This document shows, piece after piece, positions 1-5,708 of a DNA stretch of 5,708 nt (positions within the stretch are counted from its first letter, which is position 1; the number at the start of each line of letters is the position of its first letter). A program made the translations under genes and the position numbers. Origin of the DNA: Candidatus Zhuqueibacterota bacterium 4484_188 (lineage in GTDB: Bacteria; Calditrichota; Calditrichia; RBG-13-44-9); the NCBI GenBank assembly GCA_002049825.1, contig MVCZ01000056.1, forward strand, positions 1 through 5,708, given 5' to 3'. The notes beneath the pieces were generated by a model. It was not told the DNA's origin. It worked only from the letters and a program-made list of their open reading frames with translations, and did not search any database.

Positions 1-195
1 TGTAAGAAAAAGACGGAATTGACCGGATTGGGATATTTATAAGTCTTCCGGCGTTAGAAGAAAAAAAGAGGAATATGTCAATTTACAAATGATTGGTTTG
101 AAATAAAAAAAAGTAACTGAGATCGAAAAACGAGTGGCGAAACCGAATACGTGGTTCACAATGGGAAAAATAAACAGGAATTGCTGGTTTTCGAG

Positions 196-224
196 TTGCT
201 TGACCTGAATCTAAAGTGTAAATT
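196..224 (+). promoter_or_regulatory. Candidate clpC promoter
   Basis: TTGCTT at 196-201 is followed, 17 bases later, by TAAATT at 219-224, a weak match to a housekeeping -35/-10 pair. The same bases also read as TTG-N20-TAAATTAG, close to the TTTG-N(19-21)-TAnnTTTG pattern known for the Bacteroidota primary sigma factor. A start near 231 would give a leader of about 50 bases. The -10 element lies in the first copy of the 20-bp tandem repeat, so the second copy (239-244) holds a duplicate -10 without a good -35. I saw no CIRCE or CtsR-type operator here. This is pattern matching by eye only. Confidence 0.3.
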
Positions 225-250
225 AGAAGTCTAAAGTGTAAATTAGAAGT
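210..250. repeat. Perfect 20-bp tandem duplication with palindromic half-sites
   Basis: CTAAAGTGTAAATTAGAAGT at 211-230 is repeated without change at 231-250, and the periodicity extends one base upstream (T at 210). Each copy contains TCTAA-N8-TTAGA (210-227 and 230-247), and the junction forms the tight palindrome TTAGA-AG-TCTAA (223-234). The result is four alternating inverted half-sites at about two helical turns per unit, 34 bases before the clpC start. It could be a pair of operators for a dimeric regulator, or a slippage duplication with no function. Confidence 0.9.
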
Positions 251-270
251 GATAAAATTGAAAGAGGATG

Positions 271-275
271 AGGAA
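271..275 (+). promoter_or_regulatory. Ribosome binding site of clpC
   Basis: AGGAA at 271-275 lies 8 bases ahead of the ATG at 284, good Shine-Dalgarno spacing. It would be 23 bases from the alternative ATG at 299, which has only GGGG (289-292) six bases upstream. The site therefore favours 284 as the start. Confidence 0.6.
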
Positions 276-283
276 AAGACAAT

Positions 284-2758
284 ATGCTGGGGTTTTCAAT
301 GAGAAATAATTTCACCAGCCGGGTACAGAAGGTTATTCGATATTCCAAAGAAGAAGCTATGCGACTTGGGCATGATTATATAGGGACTGAACACTTGCTT
401 CTGGGGATTATTAAAGAGGGTGAAGGAATTGCAATTAAAATAATGAAGAATCTGAGTGTGGATATAGAGAAGCTCAAGCAGCGTTTGGAAGAAGCTTCCG
501 GTCCCGCCGGTGGAATGATGACGCTGGGAAATCTTCCCTTGTCTAAACGAGCAGAAAAGGTTCTGAAGGTTACCTATTTAGAAGCAAAGAATTTCAAGTC
601 GGACATAATCGGCACTGAACACCTGCTGCTTTCTCTATTGAAAGAAAAAGAAGGTTTGGCTTCCCAGGTTCTGTTAAGCTTCAACATCGATTATAATGTA
701 GTGTACAGTGAGTTGAAGAATATCCTGGACGGTAAACCGTCGATGGCATTCAGCAGTTCACAACAACCGACGCAAAAGGTCAAGACACCGGCGCTGGATC
801 ATTTTGGTCGCGATTTGACCCATCTGGCGACCCAGGGCAAATTAGACCCTATCATCGGTCGGGACAAAATCATCGAACGGGTGGCGCAGATTCTCAGCCG
901 CCGGAAGAAAAACAACCCGGTGCTGATTGGCGAACCGGGTGTGGGGAAAACTGCTATTGCCGAAGGTCTGGCATTGCGGATTATCACCCGTAAAGTACCG
1001 CGGGTGTTGCATAACAAACGAATTGTTGCCCTGGACATGGGCAGCATCGTTGCCGGCACCAAGTACCGCGGACAGTTCGAAGAGCGCATGAAAGCCATTA
1101 TGACCGAACTGGAAAAAGCCGACGATGTGATTCTCTTCATCGACGAGCTTCACACCATTGTCGGTGCCGGCGGTGCGTCCGGTTCGTTAGATGCTTCGAA
1201 TATGTTCAAGCCCGCCCTGGCGCGTGGTGAGTTACAATGCATCGGCGCCACCACCCTGGATGAATACCGTATGTATGTGGAGAAAGACGGCGCCCTGGAA
1301 CGGCGCTTCCAGAAAGTCATGATTGAACCGACTACCCCGGAAGAAACCCTGGAAATACTGCGTTGTATCAAATCGAAATATGAAGAACATCATCATGTGG
1401 TTTATACCGATGCCGCCCTGTTGAGCACAATCAGGTTGAGTGAGCGCTATATTACCGACAAATTTTTCCCGGACAAGGCGATTGATGTGCTGGACGAAAC
1501 CGGTTCGCGGGTGCATATTTCCAGCATTGTAGTTCCCAAGGAGATTCTGGAGCTGGAGCAGCGGATTGAAAATATTCGGCAGGAGAAAGAGCGCTACGCC
1601 CACGAGCAGGATTTCGAGAAAGCGGCAAAAATGCGCGACATCGAGCGCCGGTTACATGAAGAGTTGGTTTTCGAACGAAATAAATGGGAACGTGAGGAAG
1701 ATACCCAGGTTGCCACGGTAACCGAAGAAGACATCGCCGAGGTAGTTTCGATGATGACTTCCATCCCGGTACAGCGGGTTGCCAAAAGCGAATCCGTCAA
1801 ACTGATTGAAATGGAAGAAACGCTGAAGAAAAAGATTGTTGGTCAGGACGAAGCGATTCGAACCATTGCTAAAGCTACACGGCGCTCCCGAACCGGGCTG
1901 AAAGACCCCAACCGCCCAATTGGTTCTTTCCTGTTCCTGGGACCCACCGGCGTTGGCAAAACCCATTTAGCCAAAGTGTTGGCTGAATACCTGTTCGAGC
2001 GGAAAGACGCCCTGGTGCGCATGGATATGTCCGAATACATGGAAAAATTCTCCGTTTCGCGCCTGGTGGGCTCACCTCCCGGTTACGTTGGCTACGAAGA
2101 AGGCGGACAATTAACTGAGCAAGTTCGGCGGCATCCTTATTCGGTGGTGCTTTTCGATGAATTGGAGAAAGCTCATCCGGATGTGTTCAACATTTTGCTG
2201 CAGGTGCTGGACGAGGGGCAGCTTACCGACAGTCTGGGCAGGAAGGTCGATTTTCGCAATACCATTCTCATTATGACTTCCAACGTGGGAACACGTGAGA
2301 TTAAAAAGAACTTGGCAATCGGCTTTGCCCAGCAGGCAAATGATTCCGACTACGATTTGATGAAGGAGAAAATATCCCAGGAACTTAAACGTATATTTAA
2401 CCCGGAATTTCTGAACCGGCTGGACGACACTATTTTCTTTCGAAAGCTTTCTAAAAAAGAAGTGATTAAAATTATTGACTTGCTGGTTGGCGAGATGATT
2501 GAACGGCTGCTGGAGCGAAACATTACTCTCGAATTAAGTGAAGGGGCAAAAGAATTCCTTGCCGAGAAAGGGTACGATCCGATTCTGGGCGCAAGACCGC
2601 TGAAAAGGGCGTTGCAGAAATATGTGGAAGATCCCCTGGCGGATGAAATTCTCAATGGAAGGTTTGAGGATGGCTCCACCGTTAAGATAAAAATGAAGAA
2701 TAAGAAAGAATTGGGTTTTTACCTGGTTGAGAAAAGCGATAATATCAATGTGAAATAG
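284..2758 (+). CDS. clpC: ClpC, AAA+ unfoldase of the ClpCP protease
   Basis: This 824-residue Hsp100 protein unfolds substrates in the cytoplasm and threads them into the ClpP peptidase. Two Clp N-domain repeats come first (about residues 15-65 and 90-150), each with a GTEHLLL motif (Glu36 and Glu112). The D1 ATPase has Walker A GEPGVGKT (216-223), pore loop KYRG (260-263), Walker B FIDE (Asp287/Glu288) and arginines 340-341. A UVR-like coiled segment (about 430-470) is typical of ClpC rather than ClpA or ClpB. D2 has Walker A GPTGVGKT (553-560), pore loop GYVGY (600-604), Walker B Asp625/Glu626, FNPEFLNR near 705-712 and sensor-2 GAR (769-771). The IGF tripeptide (679-681) is the usual ClpP-docking signature, so a ClpP partner is expected elsewhere in the genome. 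Length and motifs are complete. Start 284 has the better ribosome binding site; an in-frame ATG at 299 matches the usual family N-terminus (MRNNF) and would remove five residues. No ctsR, mcsA or mcsB is visible beside it. Confidence 0.97.
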   Translation: MLGFSMRNNFTSRVQKVIRYSKEEAMRLGHDYIGTEHLLLGIIKEGEGIAIKIMKNLSVDIEKLKQRLEEASGPAGGMMTLGNLPLSKRAEKVLKVTYLEAKNFKSDIIGTEHLLLSLLKEKEGLASQVLLSFNIDYNVVYSELKNILDGKPSMAFSSSQQPTQKVKTPALDHFGRDLTHLATQGKLDPIIGRDKIIERVAQILSRRKKNNPVLIGEPGVGKTAIAEGLALRIITRKVPRVLHNKRIVALDMGSIVAGTKYRGQFEERMKAIMTELEKADDVILFIDELHTIVGAGGASGSLDASNMFKPALARGELQCIGATTLDEYRMYVEKDGALERRFQKVMIEPTTPEETLEILRCIKSKYEEHHHVVYTDAALLSTIRLSERYITDKFFPDKAIDVLDETGSRVHISSIVVPKEILELEQRIENIRQEKERYAHEQDFEKAAKMRDIERRLHEELVFERNKWEREEDTQVATVTEEDIAEVVSMMTSIPVQRVAKSESVKLIEMEETLKKKIVGQDEAIRTIAKATRRSRTGLKDPNRPIGSFLFLGPTGVGKTHLAKVLAEYLFERKDALVRMDMSEYMEKFSVSRLVGSPPGYVGYEEGGQLTEQVRRHPYSVVLFDELEKAHPDVFNILLQVLDEGQLTDSLGRKVDFRNTILIMTSNVGTREIKKNLAIGFAQQANDSDYDLMKEKISQELKRIFNPEFLNRLDDTIFFRKLSKKEVIKIIDLLVGEMIERLLERNITLELSEGAKEFLAEKGYDPILGARPLKRALQKYVEDPLADEILNGRFEDGSTVKIKMKNKKELGFYLVEKSDNINVK

Positions 2759-2800
2759 GAATTGGTTCCTTCGCAGAGAATCAGAAATCAAAAAGTAATT

Positions 2801-2833
2801 TACCCGGGCTTATTCGGTCCGGGTATTTTTTTT
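2801..2833 (+). terminator. Intrinsic terminator after clpC
   Basis: TACCCGG (2801-2807) pairs perfectly with CCGGGTA (2819-2825), and the stem can extend inward by a G-U and a C-G pair. Eight T residues (2826-2833) follow directly. The hairpin starts 43 bases after the clpC stop codon and should end the clpC transcript, making comEC a separate unit. Confidence 0.93.
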
Positions 2834-2842
2834 ACGTTTTAG

Positions 2843-2901
2843 CCCCATTTTTCTATCGCACCTGATTTTCACAGGTTAACACTGATAAAAATGAACAGGG
2901 G
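2843..2901. repeat. Long imperfect inverted repeat
   Basis: Nested pairings are visible: CCCC (2843-2846) with GGGG (2898-2901), ATTTTT (2847-2852) with AAAAAT (2887-2892), TATC (2854-2857) with GATA (2884-2887, sharing one base), and ACCTG (2860-2864) with CAGGT (2872-2876). Bulges interrupt the stem, notably GAACA at 2893-2897. The right half (GATTTTCACAG, GTTAACACTGAT, AAAAATGAACAG) also has a loose period of about 12 bases. From memory this resembles degenerate intergenic repeats found in many genomes, but I could not check. Confidence 0.4.
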
Positions 2902-2976
2902 ATTGTGAATTCTTTAGTTCCTATTATTATCTGATTGTAACGGAAATGAGTAAAACGGTTTCTGTAACCGGAATTG

Positions 2977-3012
2977 TTGTTCAGGAAACCACTTCGTTTA
3001 TCTCCTGAACAA
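2977..3012. repeat. Perfect 10-bp inverted repeat
   Basis: TTGTTCAGGA (2977-2986) and TCCTGAACAA (3003-3012) are exact reverse complements separated by 16 bases. A G-U pair could add one step outside. No T run follows on either strand, so it is not a standard intrinsic terminator. It could be a hairpin in an RNA, a protein-binding site or a remnant of a repeat element. Confidence 0.75.
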
Positions 3013-3057
3013 TCAGAAATCCCCACCTTTCCGAGAATTCTTTACCGCTAAAATTTC

Positions 3058-3088
3058 TTGCAAAGCCCCTTTTCTCTCACTATTTTCG
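3058..3088 (+). promoter_or_regulatory. Candidate comEC promoter
   Basis: TTGCAA (3058-3063) and TATTTT (3081-3086) are separated by 17 bases. The same stretch reads as TTG-N20-TATTTTCG, matching the Bacteroidota-type pattern with the same TTG-to-TA spacing as the candidate ahead of clpC. A start near 3094 would leave a leader of about 115 bases. By-eye call only. Confidence 0.3.
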
Positions 3089-3202
3089 GTTATTCAAAAG
3101 TACCCGGATTGGGCGAAATGCTACCATATCGAAATCTGCATTGGGAGTAACGAATCATTTCGGGAACTGGCAAAAAATCCTACATGTAAAATGAAATCCG
3201 GC

Positions 3203-3206
3203 AGGA
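3203..3206 (+). promoter_or_regulatory. Ribosome binding site of comEC
   Basis: AGGA at 3203-3206 is four bases before the ATG at 3211. The spacing is somewhat short but usable. No other in-frame start nearby has a better site. Confidence 0.5.
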
Positions 3207-3210
3207 ACCC

Positions 3211-5472
3211 ATGAGGGAAAATCTGGCGCGCACACCATTTTTCTTTTTAACCGGCTCTTTTGCGCTGGGAATCCTGATGGAACACTCTCTGGATTTTTCT
3301 TTCCGCTATTTTGCCGCTATTTTTGCCATTTTCCTTTTAACGCTGGTTTTATTCCGGCAAAACAAAAACGCACCAATACTGTTCCTGCTAATTTTTTTCT
3401 GCGCAGGCAGCCTGACATACAAATTCTGGCATAGCAACCATTTGGAACACCCGCTCGGAAAACAGCTCCCTCTGAAGAACATTACCGCAAGTGGTCGGGT
3501 GCTCAGCGAACCGGGTGCGGGAAAGAGACACTTTTTATTCGATCTGGAGGAAATCCGTTTTCGCGGCAAAACGATGCCGGTTCACCTACAGGTGCTTGTC
3601 CGGGCGCGGAATCTGCTGCCGGTTTTTAACTTGGGAGACCGCCTTGTGCTGAAGCAGGTTGTCTTACAACAGATTCCGGGGGCAAGGAATCCCGGGCAAT
3701 TCGATTACCGAGATTACCTGAGCAAACGGGGGATTTTCGCCCAGGTTTTACTTTCCAGGTATTCCGGTGTAAAGGTCGTTCGCGGGAAAATAAAATTCAG
3801 CCTGGGTCAATTCTTTCACCGCACACGGAAAAATCTGAATACTCATATTCACGAAATACTACCCGAAACTTCCGCCGGGTTTTTAGCGGCGGTGCTGTTA
3901 GGCGAGCGGCAGGAAATTGACCCGGAAATCAGGAGCGATTTCCAAAATACCGGTGTGGCTCATGTGCTGGCAATCAGCGGACTGCACGTGGGATTTGTTG
4001 TGCTGATTATCTATCTAATGATTTCTTTTCTTCCCCTGTCTTTCCGCTGGCACAATCTGCTGACTATTCTGTTTCTGGTGATGTACATGTTCCTTACCGG
4101 CGCCAAACCACCGGTTGTGCGTGCCACCCTGATGATCAGCCTGTATCTAATCGGCGAAAACATGGAGCGCAAGCCAAACGCTTACAATATTGTCTGGCTG
4201 GCGGCTTTCCTGATTCTGCTCGTTCAGCCCCAACAACTATTCTGGGTGTCGTTTCAGTTTTCTTTTATTGCGGTGCTGTCCATCTTTTATTTTTACCGGC
4301 TGCTCAAACCGGCCGAGGAAAAAATTTGCGGCTTGCTGCCAGAGACCAGGTGGGGATTTTTCCTTCGCAAATGGATTGTGAAAGCATTCCTGATTTCGCT
4401 GGCGGCACAACTGGGCACACTGCCGCTGATGGCAATTTATTTCCACAAAATTCCGCTGGTTTCCTTTTTCCTGAACCTGCTGGTTATTCCCCTGATTGGG
4501 TTTATTGTCGGTGTCGGATTTCTGACGCTGTTTTTGTCCTATCTCTCAATCCGGTTTGCGGCACCGGTTGCAGCTTTGCTCTCACAATCCATTCAGGTAA
4601 TGATTGAAGTGGTTCACCGGGCGGCAAATTTGCCCCTGGCTTACCTGCCCGTTTCCGGGGTTTCGGTTGTGGTCATCATTTTCTATTTTTTGGTTCTGTT
4701 TCTTGTTTTTCACTGGGCAGATGAAACCTATCGTGCAGTGAGAAAACCGCTGAGCGCCTTGGCTGTTCTCTTGCTGATCTGGCTGGTGTTGCCCTCGCTC
4801 CGGCACTCCCAGTTTATTATGATGGATGTCGGGCAGGGAGATGCCTGTTTGCTGCAAACGGCTGGTGGAAAGATAATTCTTTTCGACGCCGGTCCGTCCT
4901 ATGTCACCTGGGACAGCGGGCGGGATGTGGTTCTTCCGGTGCTGCAATACCTGGGTAACCGCCGCATTGATAAAGCAATAATCACCCATCCGCATGCCGA
5001 TCATCTGGGCGGAATGTATTCCCTTTTGGAAAGCGTTCCTATCGATTCGGTTTATTTGCCAAACCTTGCGGTTCCGGTAAAATTGCAGAACCGGTTGGTC
5101 TCGATTCTTTCCAGAAAGCAGGTACCGTTTCGGCGGGTTCAGGCTGGGGAGCGCTTGATTGTAGACGAACAGACACGGATTTACTTTCTGTCGCCGTTTC
5201 CTGAATTTGAAAAACCGGATGACGAAAGCGATTCGCAGATAAATAACTGCTCAGTTGTTTCACTGGTTAAAATCGGCGACGCGGCTGTTCTGATTACCGG
5301 TGATGCGGAACGTCCGGTGGAGGTACGGCTCTCTGCCTGGGGTTCGCTCATGAGGGCTGATGTTCTGAAAGTTGCGCACCATGGCAGCACCACCTCTTCC
5401 ACTATTGGTTTTCTGAAACAGGTTAATCAGCACGTTTCGCACCGACCGGCAGGGCGCAATTTGGCTTGGTGA
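3211..5472 (+). CDS. comEC: ComEC/Rec2 DNA-uptake channel, 3' end frameshifted
   Basis: ComEC carries transforming single-stranded DNA across the inner membrane; its C-terminal metallo-beta-lactamase-like domain is thought to process DNA. The N-terminus has hydrophobic segments at about residues 9-25, 31-48 and 54-70. A soluble OB-like DUF4131 region (about 72-200) follows, with GARNPGQFDYRDYL from 157. The Competence domain has the hallmark HVLAISGLHVG (251-261) and many membrane segments up to about 470, with two more near 486-503 and 513-528. The hydrolase-like domain shows MDVGQGD (538-544), HPHADH with His593, His595, Asp597 and His598, TGDAE (696-700) and HHGS (723-726). After FLKQVN (734-739) family similarity ends abruptly. 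The last 14 residues look like out-of-frame translation, and the expected SVG...GHP segment is missing. The true C-terminal residues lie in another frame at 5417-5509. The protein as encoded lacks the end of its hydrolase domain and is probably impaired, unless the lesion is an assembly error. comEA and other competence genes are not in view. Confidence 0.93.
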   Translation: MRENLARTPFFFLTGSFALGILMEHSLDFSFRYFAAIFAIFLLTLVLFRQNKNAPILFLLIFFCAGSLTYKFWHSNHLEHPLGKQLPLKNITASGRVLSEPGAGKRHFLFDLEEIRFRGKTMPVHLQVLVRARNLLPVFNLGDRLVLKQVVLQQIPGARNPGQFDYRDYLSKRGIFAQVLLSRYSGVKVVRGKIKFSLGQFFHRTRKNLNTHIHEILPETSAGFLAAVLLGERQEIDPEIRSDFQNTGVAHVLAISGLHVGFVVLIIYLMISFLPLSFRWHNLLTILFLVMYMFLTGAKPPVVRATLMISLYLIGENMERKPNAYNIVWLAAFLILLVQPQQLFWVSFQFSFIAVLSIFYFYRLLKPAEEKICGLLPETRWGFFLRKWIVKAFLISLAAQLGTLPLMAIYFHKIPLVSFFLNLLVIPLIGFIVGVGFLTLFLSYLSIRFAAPVAALLSQSIQVMIEVVHRAANLPLAYLPVSGVSVVVIIFYFLVLFLVFHWADETYRAVRKPLSALAVLLLIWLVLPSLRHSQFIMMDVGQGDACLLQTAGGKIILFDAGPSYVTWDSGRDVVLPVLQYLGNRRIDKAIITHPHADHLGGMYSLLESVPIDSVYLPNLAVPVKLQNRLVSILSRKQVPFRRVQAGERLIVDEQTRIYFLSPFPEFEKPDDESDSQINNCSVVSLVKIGDAAVLITGDAERPVEVRLSAWGSLMRADVLKVAHHGSTTSSTIGFLKQVNQHVSHRPAGRNLAW

Positions 5473-5509
5473 AAATGGCGGGAAATGGCGCCGGAAGGAT
5501 TGGCGCTAA
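5417..5509 (+). pseudogene. comEC: Detached C-terminal remnant of comEC in a shifted frame
   Basis: In the frame starting at 5417, the codons read NRLISTFRTDRQGAIWL and then 13 more residues to a TAA at 5507-5509. The FRTDRQGAIWL stretch matches the usual end of ComEC proteins, where an (Y/F)RTDxxGA motif follows the last helix of the hydrolase domain. The frame has no start codon and is preceded by a stop at 5414-5416, so it cannot be an independent gene. It overlaps the out-of-frame tail of the main comEC reading frame. The breakpoint lies within about 5421-5434. Confidence 0.8.
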
Positions 5510-5524
5510 TTCCCGCGTCGTTTT
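5472..5524. terminator. Possible bidirectional terminator between convergent genes
   Basis: GCGGGAA (5478-5484) pairs with TTCCCGC (5510-5516). Inside, after one A-A mismatch and a U-A pair, GGCGCC (5487-5492) pairs with GGCGCT (5502-5507), leaving a nine-base loop. AAAA (5472-5475) lies before the stem and TTTT (5521-5524) after it, so each strand has a short T run, offset by two bases on the minus strand and four on the plus strand. The stem is strong but the T runs are short. It overlaps the comEC remnant stop and sits 28 bases beyond the stop of the minus-strand gene. Confidence 0.4.
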
Positions 5525-5544
5525 GATAATCAAAGAAATGGTGT

Positions 5545-5708
5545 TTAATAATTCAGCAGGGTTAATGGCTGCACCAATCGATAATTTCCCAGTCCGACAT
5601 CGTCCTGAAAAACAATTTGCAGCGACAGGTTGTAATATTCCCAGATTTCCCATTCCACATGGTTAATCACATCTTTCTCCCGGAGGATATTATCCGGTTT
5701 CCCGTATA
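5545..5708 (-). CDS. C-terminal fragment of a probable GWxTD-domain protein
   Basis: On the minus strand an open frame enters from the right edge (first full codon 5706-5704) and gives 53 residues to a TAA at 5547-5545. It begins YGKPDNILREKD, continues with VEWEIWEYYNLSLQIVFQDD, and ends near GLGNYRLVQP plus a short tail. The order YGxPD, then (Y/W)EIWxYY, then a (V)FxD strand, then GxGxYxLVxP matches my recollection of the C-terminal end of GWxTD-domain proteins, a poorly understood and often secreted family of FCB-group bacteria and Acidobacteria. The GWxTD motif itself would lie outside the window. The gene converges on comEC, with 35 bases between the two stops. The frame call is strong because of coherent composition; the family name is tentative. 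Confidence 0.6.
   Translation of the reverse strand, partial: YGKPDNILREKDVINHVEWEIWEYYNLSLQIVFQDDVGLGNYRLVQPLTLLNY

Larger units (their letters stand above)
2834..3210. other. 377-base spacer with inverted repeats and no supported gene
   Basis: No frame in this stretch combines a plausible start codon, ribosome binding site and length. It holds an imperfect long hairpin (2843-2901), a small hairpin CGGTT-TCTGT-AACCG (2956-2970), a perfect 10-bp inverted repeat (2977-3012) and a candidate promoter near 3058-3088. It is AT-rich compared with the flanking genes. It may be the comEC leader and control region, may encode a small RNA, or may contain a degenerate dispersed repeat; the sequence alone does not decide. 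Confidence 0.6.

Noticed and set aside
1..42. A 13-codon frame ending in TAA that might be the tail of an upstream gene
   Set aside because: It is too short to recognise, so it cannot be told from chance. No terminator follows it.
45..61. A TCTTC/GAAGA hairpin with an A-rich flank as a terminator
   Set aside because: The stem is only five AT-rich pairs, and no T run follows it on either strand.
190..283. CIRCE (HrcA) or CtsR operator ahead of clpC
   Set aside because: Neither the TTAGCACTC/GAGTGCTAA pair nor the tandem GGTCAAA heptads are present.
799..2791. Many minus-strand frames of 60-125 codons antisense to clpC and comEC
   Set aside because: They are shadows of strongly conserved plus-strand genes and have low-complexity or atypical compositions.
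2946..3008. A 20-codon ATG frame that could be a leader peptide
   Set aside because: It lacks a properly spaced ribosome binding site, and much of it is explained by the inverted repeats.
2954..3214. An 87-codon open frame in the spacer whose TGA overlaps the comEC ATG as in coupled genes
   Set aside because: The only ATG is seven codons before the stop, there is no GTG or TTG start, and composition (frequent Cys, Asn, Phe) is not protein-like. The ATGA overlap is probably accidental.
5423..5653. A 76-codon minus-strand frame over the same region
   Set aside because: It is in a different frame from the GWxTD-like tail, crosses the probable terminator and reads antisense into comEC.
5466..5666. 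A 66-codon plus-strand frame after comEC
   Set aside because: It overlaps the comEC remnant and runs antisense through the coherent minus-strand gene end. It has no ribosome binding site and resembles no known family.

Overview
The window has two large plus-strand genes, each with its own putative promoter, and the tail of a third gene entering from the right edge on the minus strand. The organism is a bacterium with roughly even GC in coding DNA and AT-rich spacers. The ClpC sequence style, TTG-N20-TAnnTTnG promoter-like motifs ahead of both genes, and a GWxTD-like C-terminus suggest the FCB assemblage (Calditrichota, Ignavibacteria or a neighbour). That placement is inference and weak.

Layout. 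Positions 1-283 hold no recognisable gene. They carry a perfect 20-bp tandem duplication (210-250) built from TCTAA/TTAGA half-sites, overlapping a candidate promoter just ahead of clpC. clpC (284-2758) encodes a complete two-AAA-domain ClpC unfoldase and is closed by a textbook intrinsic terminator (2801-2833). A 377-base spacer (2834-3210) has no supportable gene but several inverted repeats and a candidate promoter. comEC (3211-5472) encodes the DNA-uptake channel protein ComEC/Rec2.

The main observation is that comEC is broken near its 3' end. The frame runs normally through the metallo-beta-lactamase motifs to HHGS and FLKQVN, then drifts into unrelated residues and stops. The expected final residues (FRTDRQGAIWL...) sit immediately downstream in another frame (5417-5509). 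The roughly 30-residue segment that should lie between them, with the SVG...GHP motif, is absent. The simplest reading is an internal deletion of 3n+2 bases, either a real lesion or an assembly error. A strong hairpin at the end of the comEC remnant, with short T runs on both sides, could terminate both comEC and the convergent gene whose last 53 codons lie at 5545-5706.

Functionally, clpC (protein quality control with ClpP) and comEC (transformation) look like separate transcription units, since a strong terminator and a long spacer divide them. I see no evidence of a novel multi-gene system. The points worth checking are the comEC lesion, the operator-like duplication at clpC and the structured spacer.
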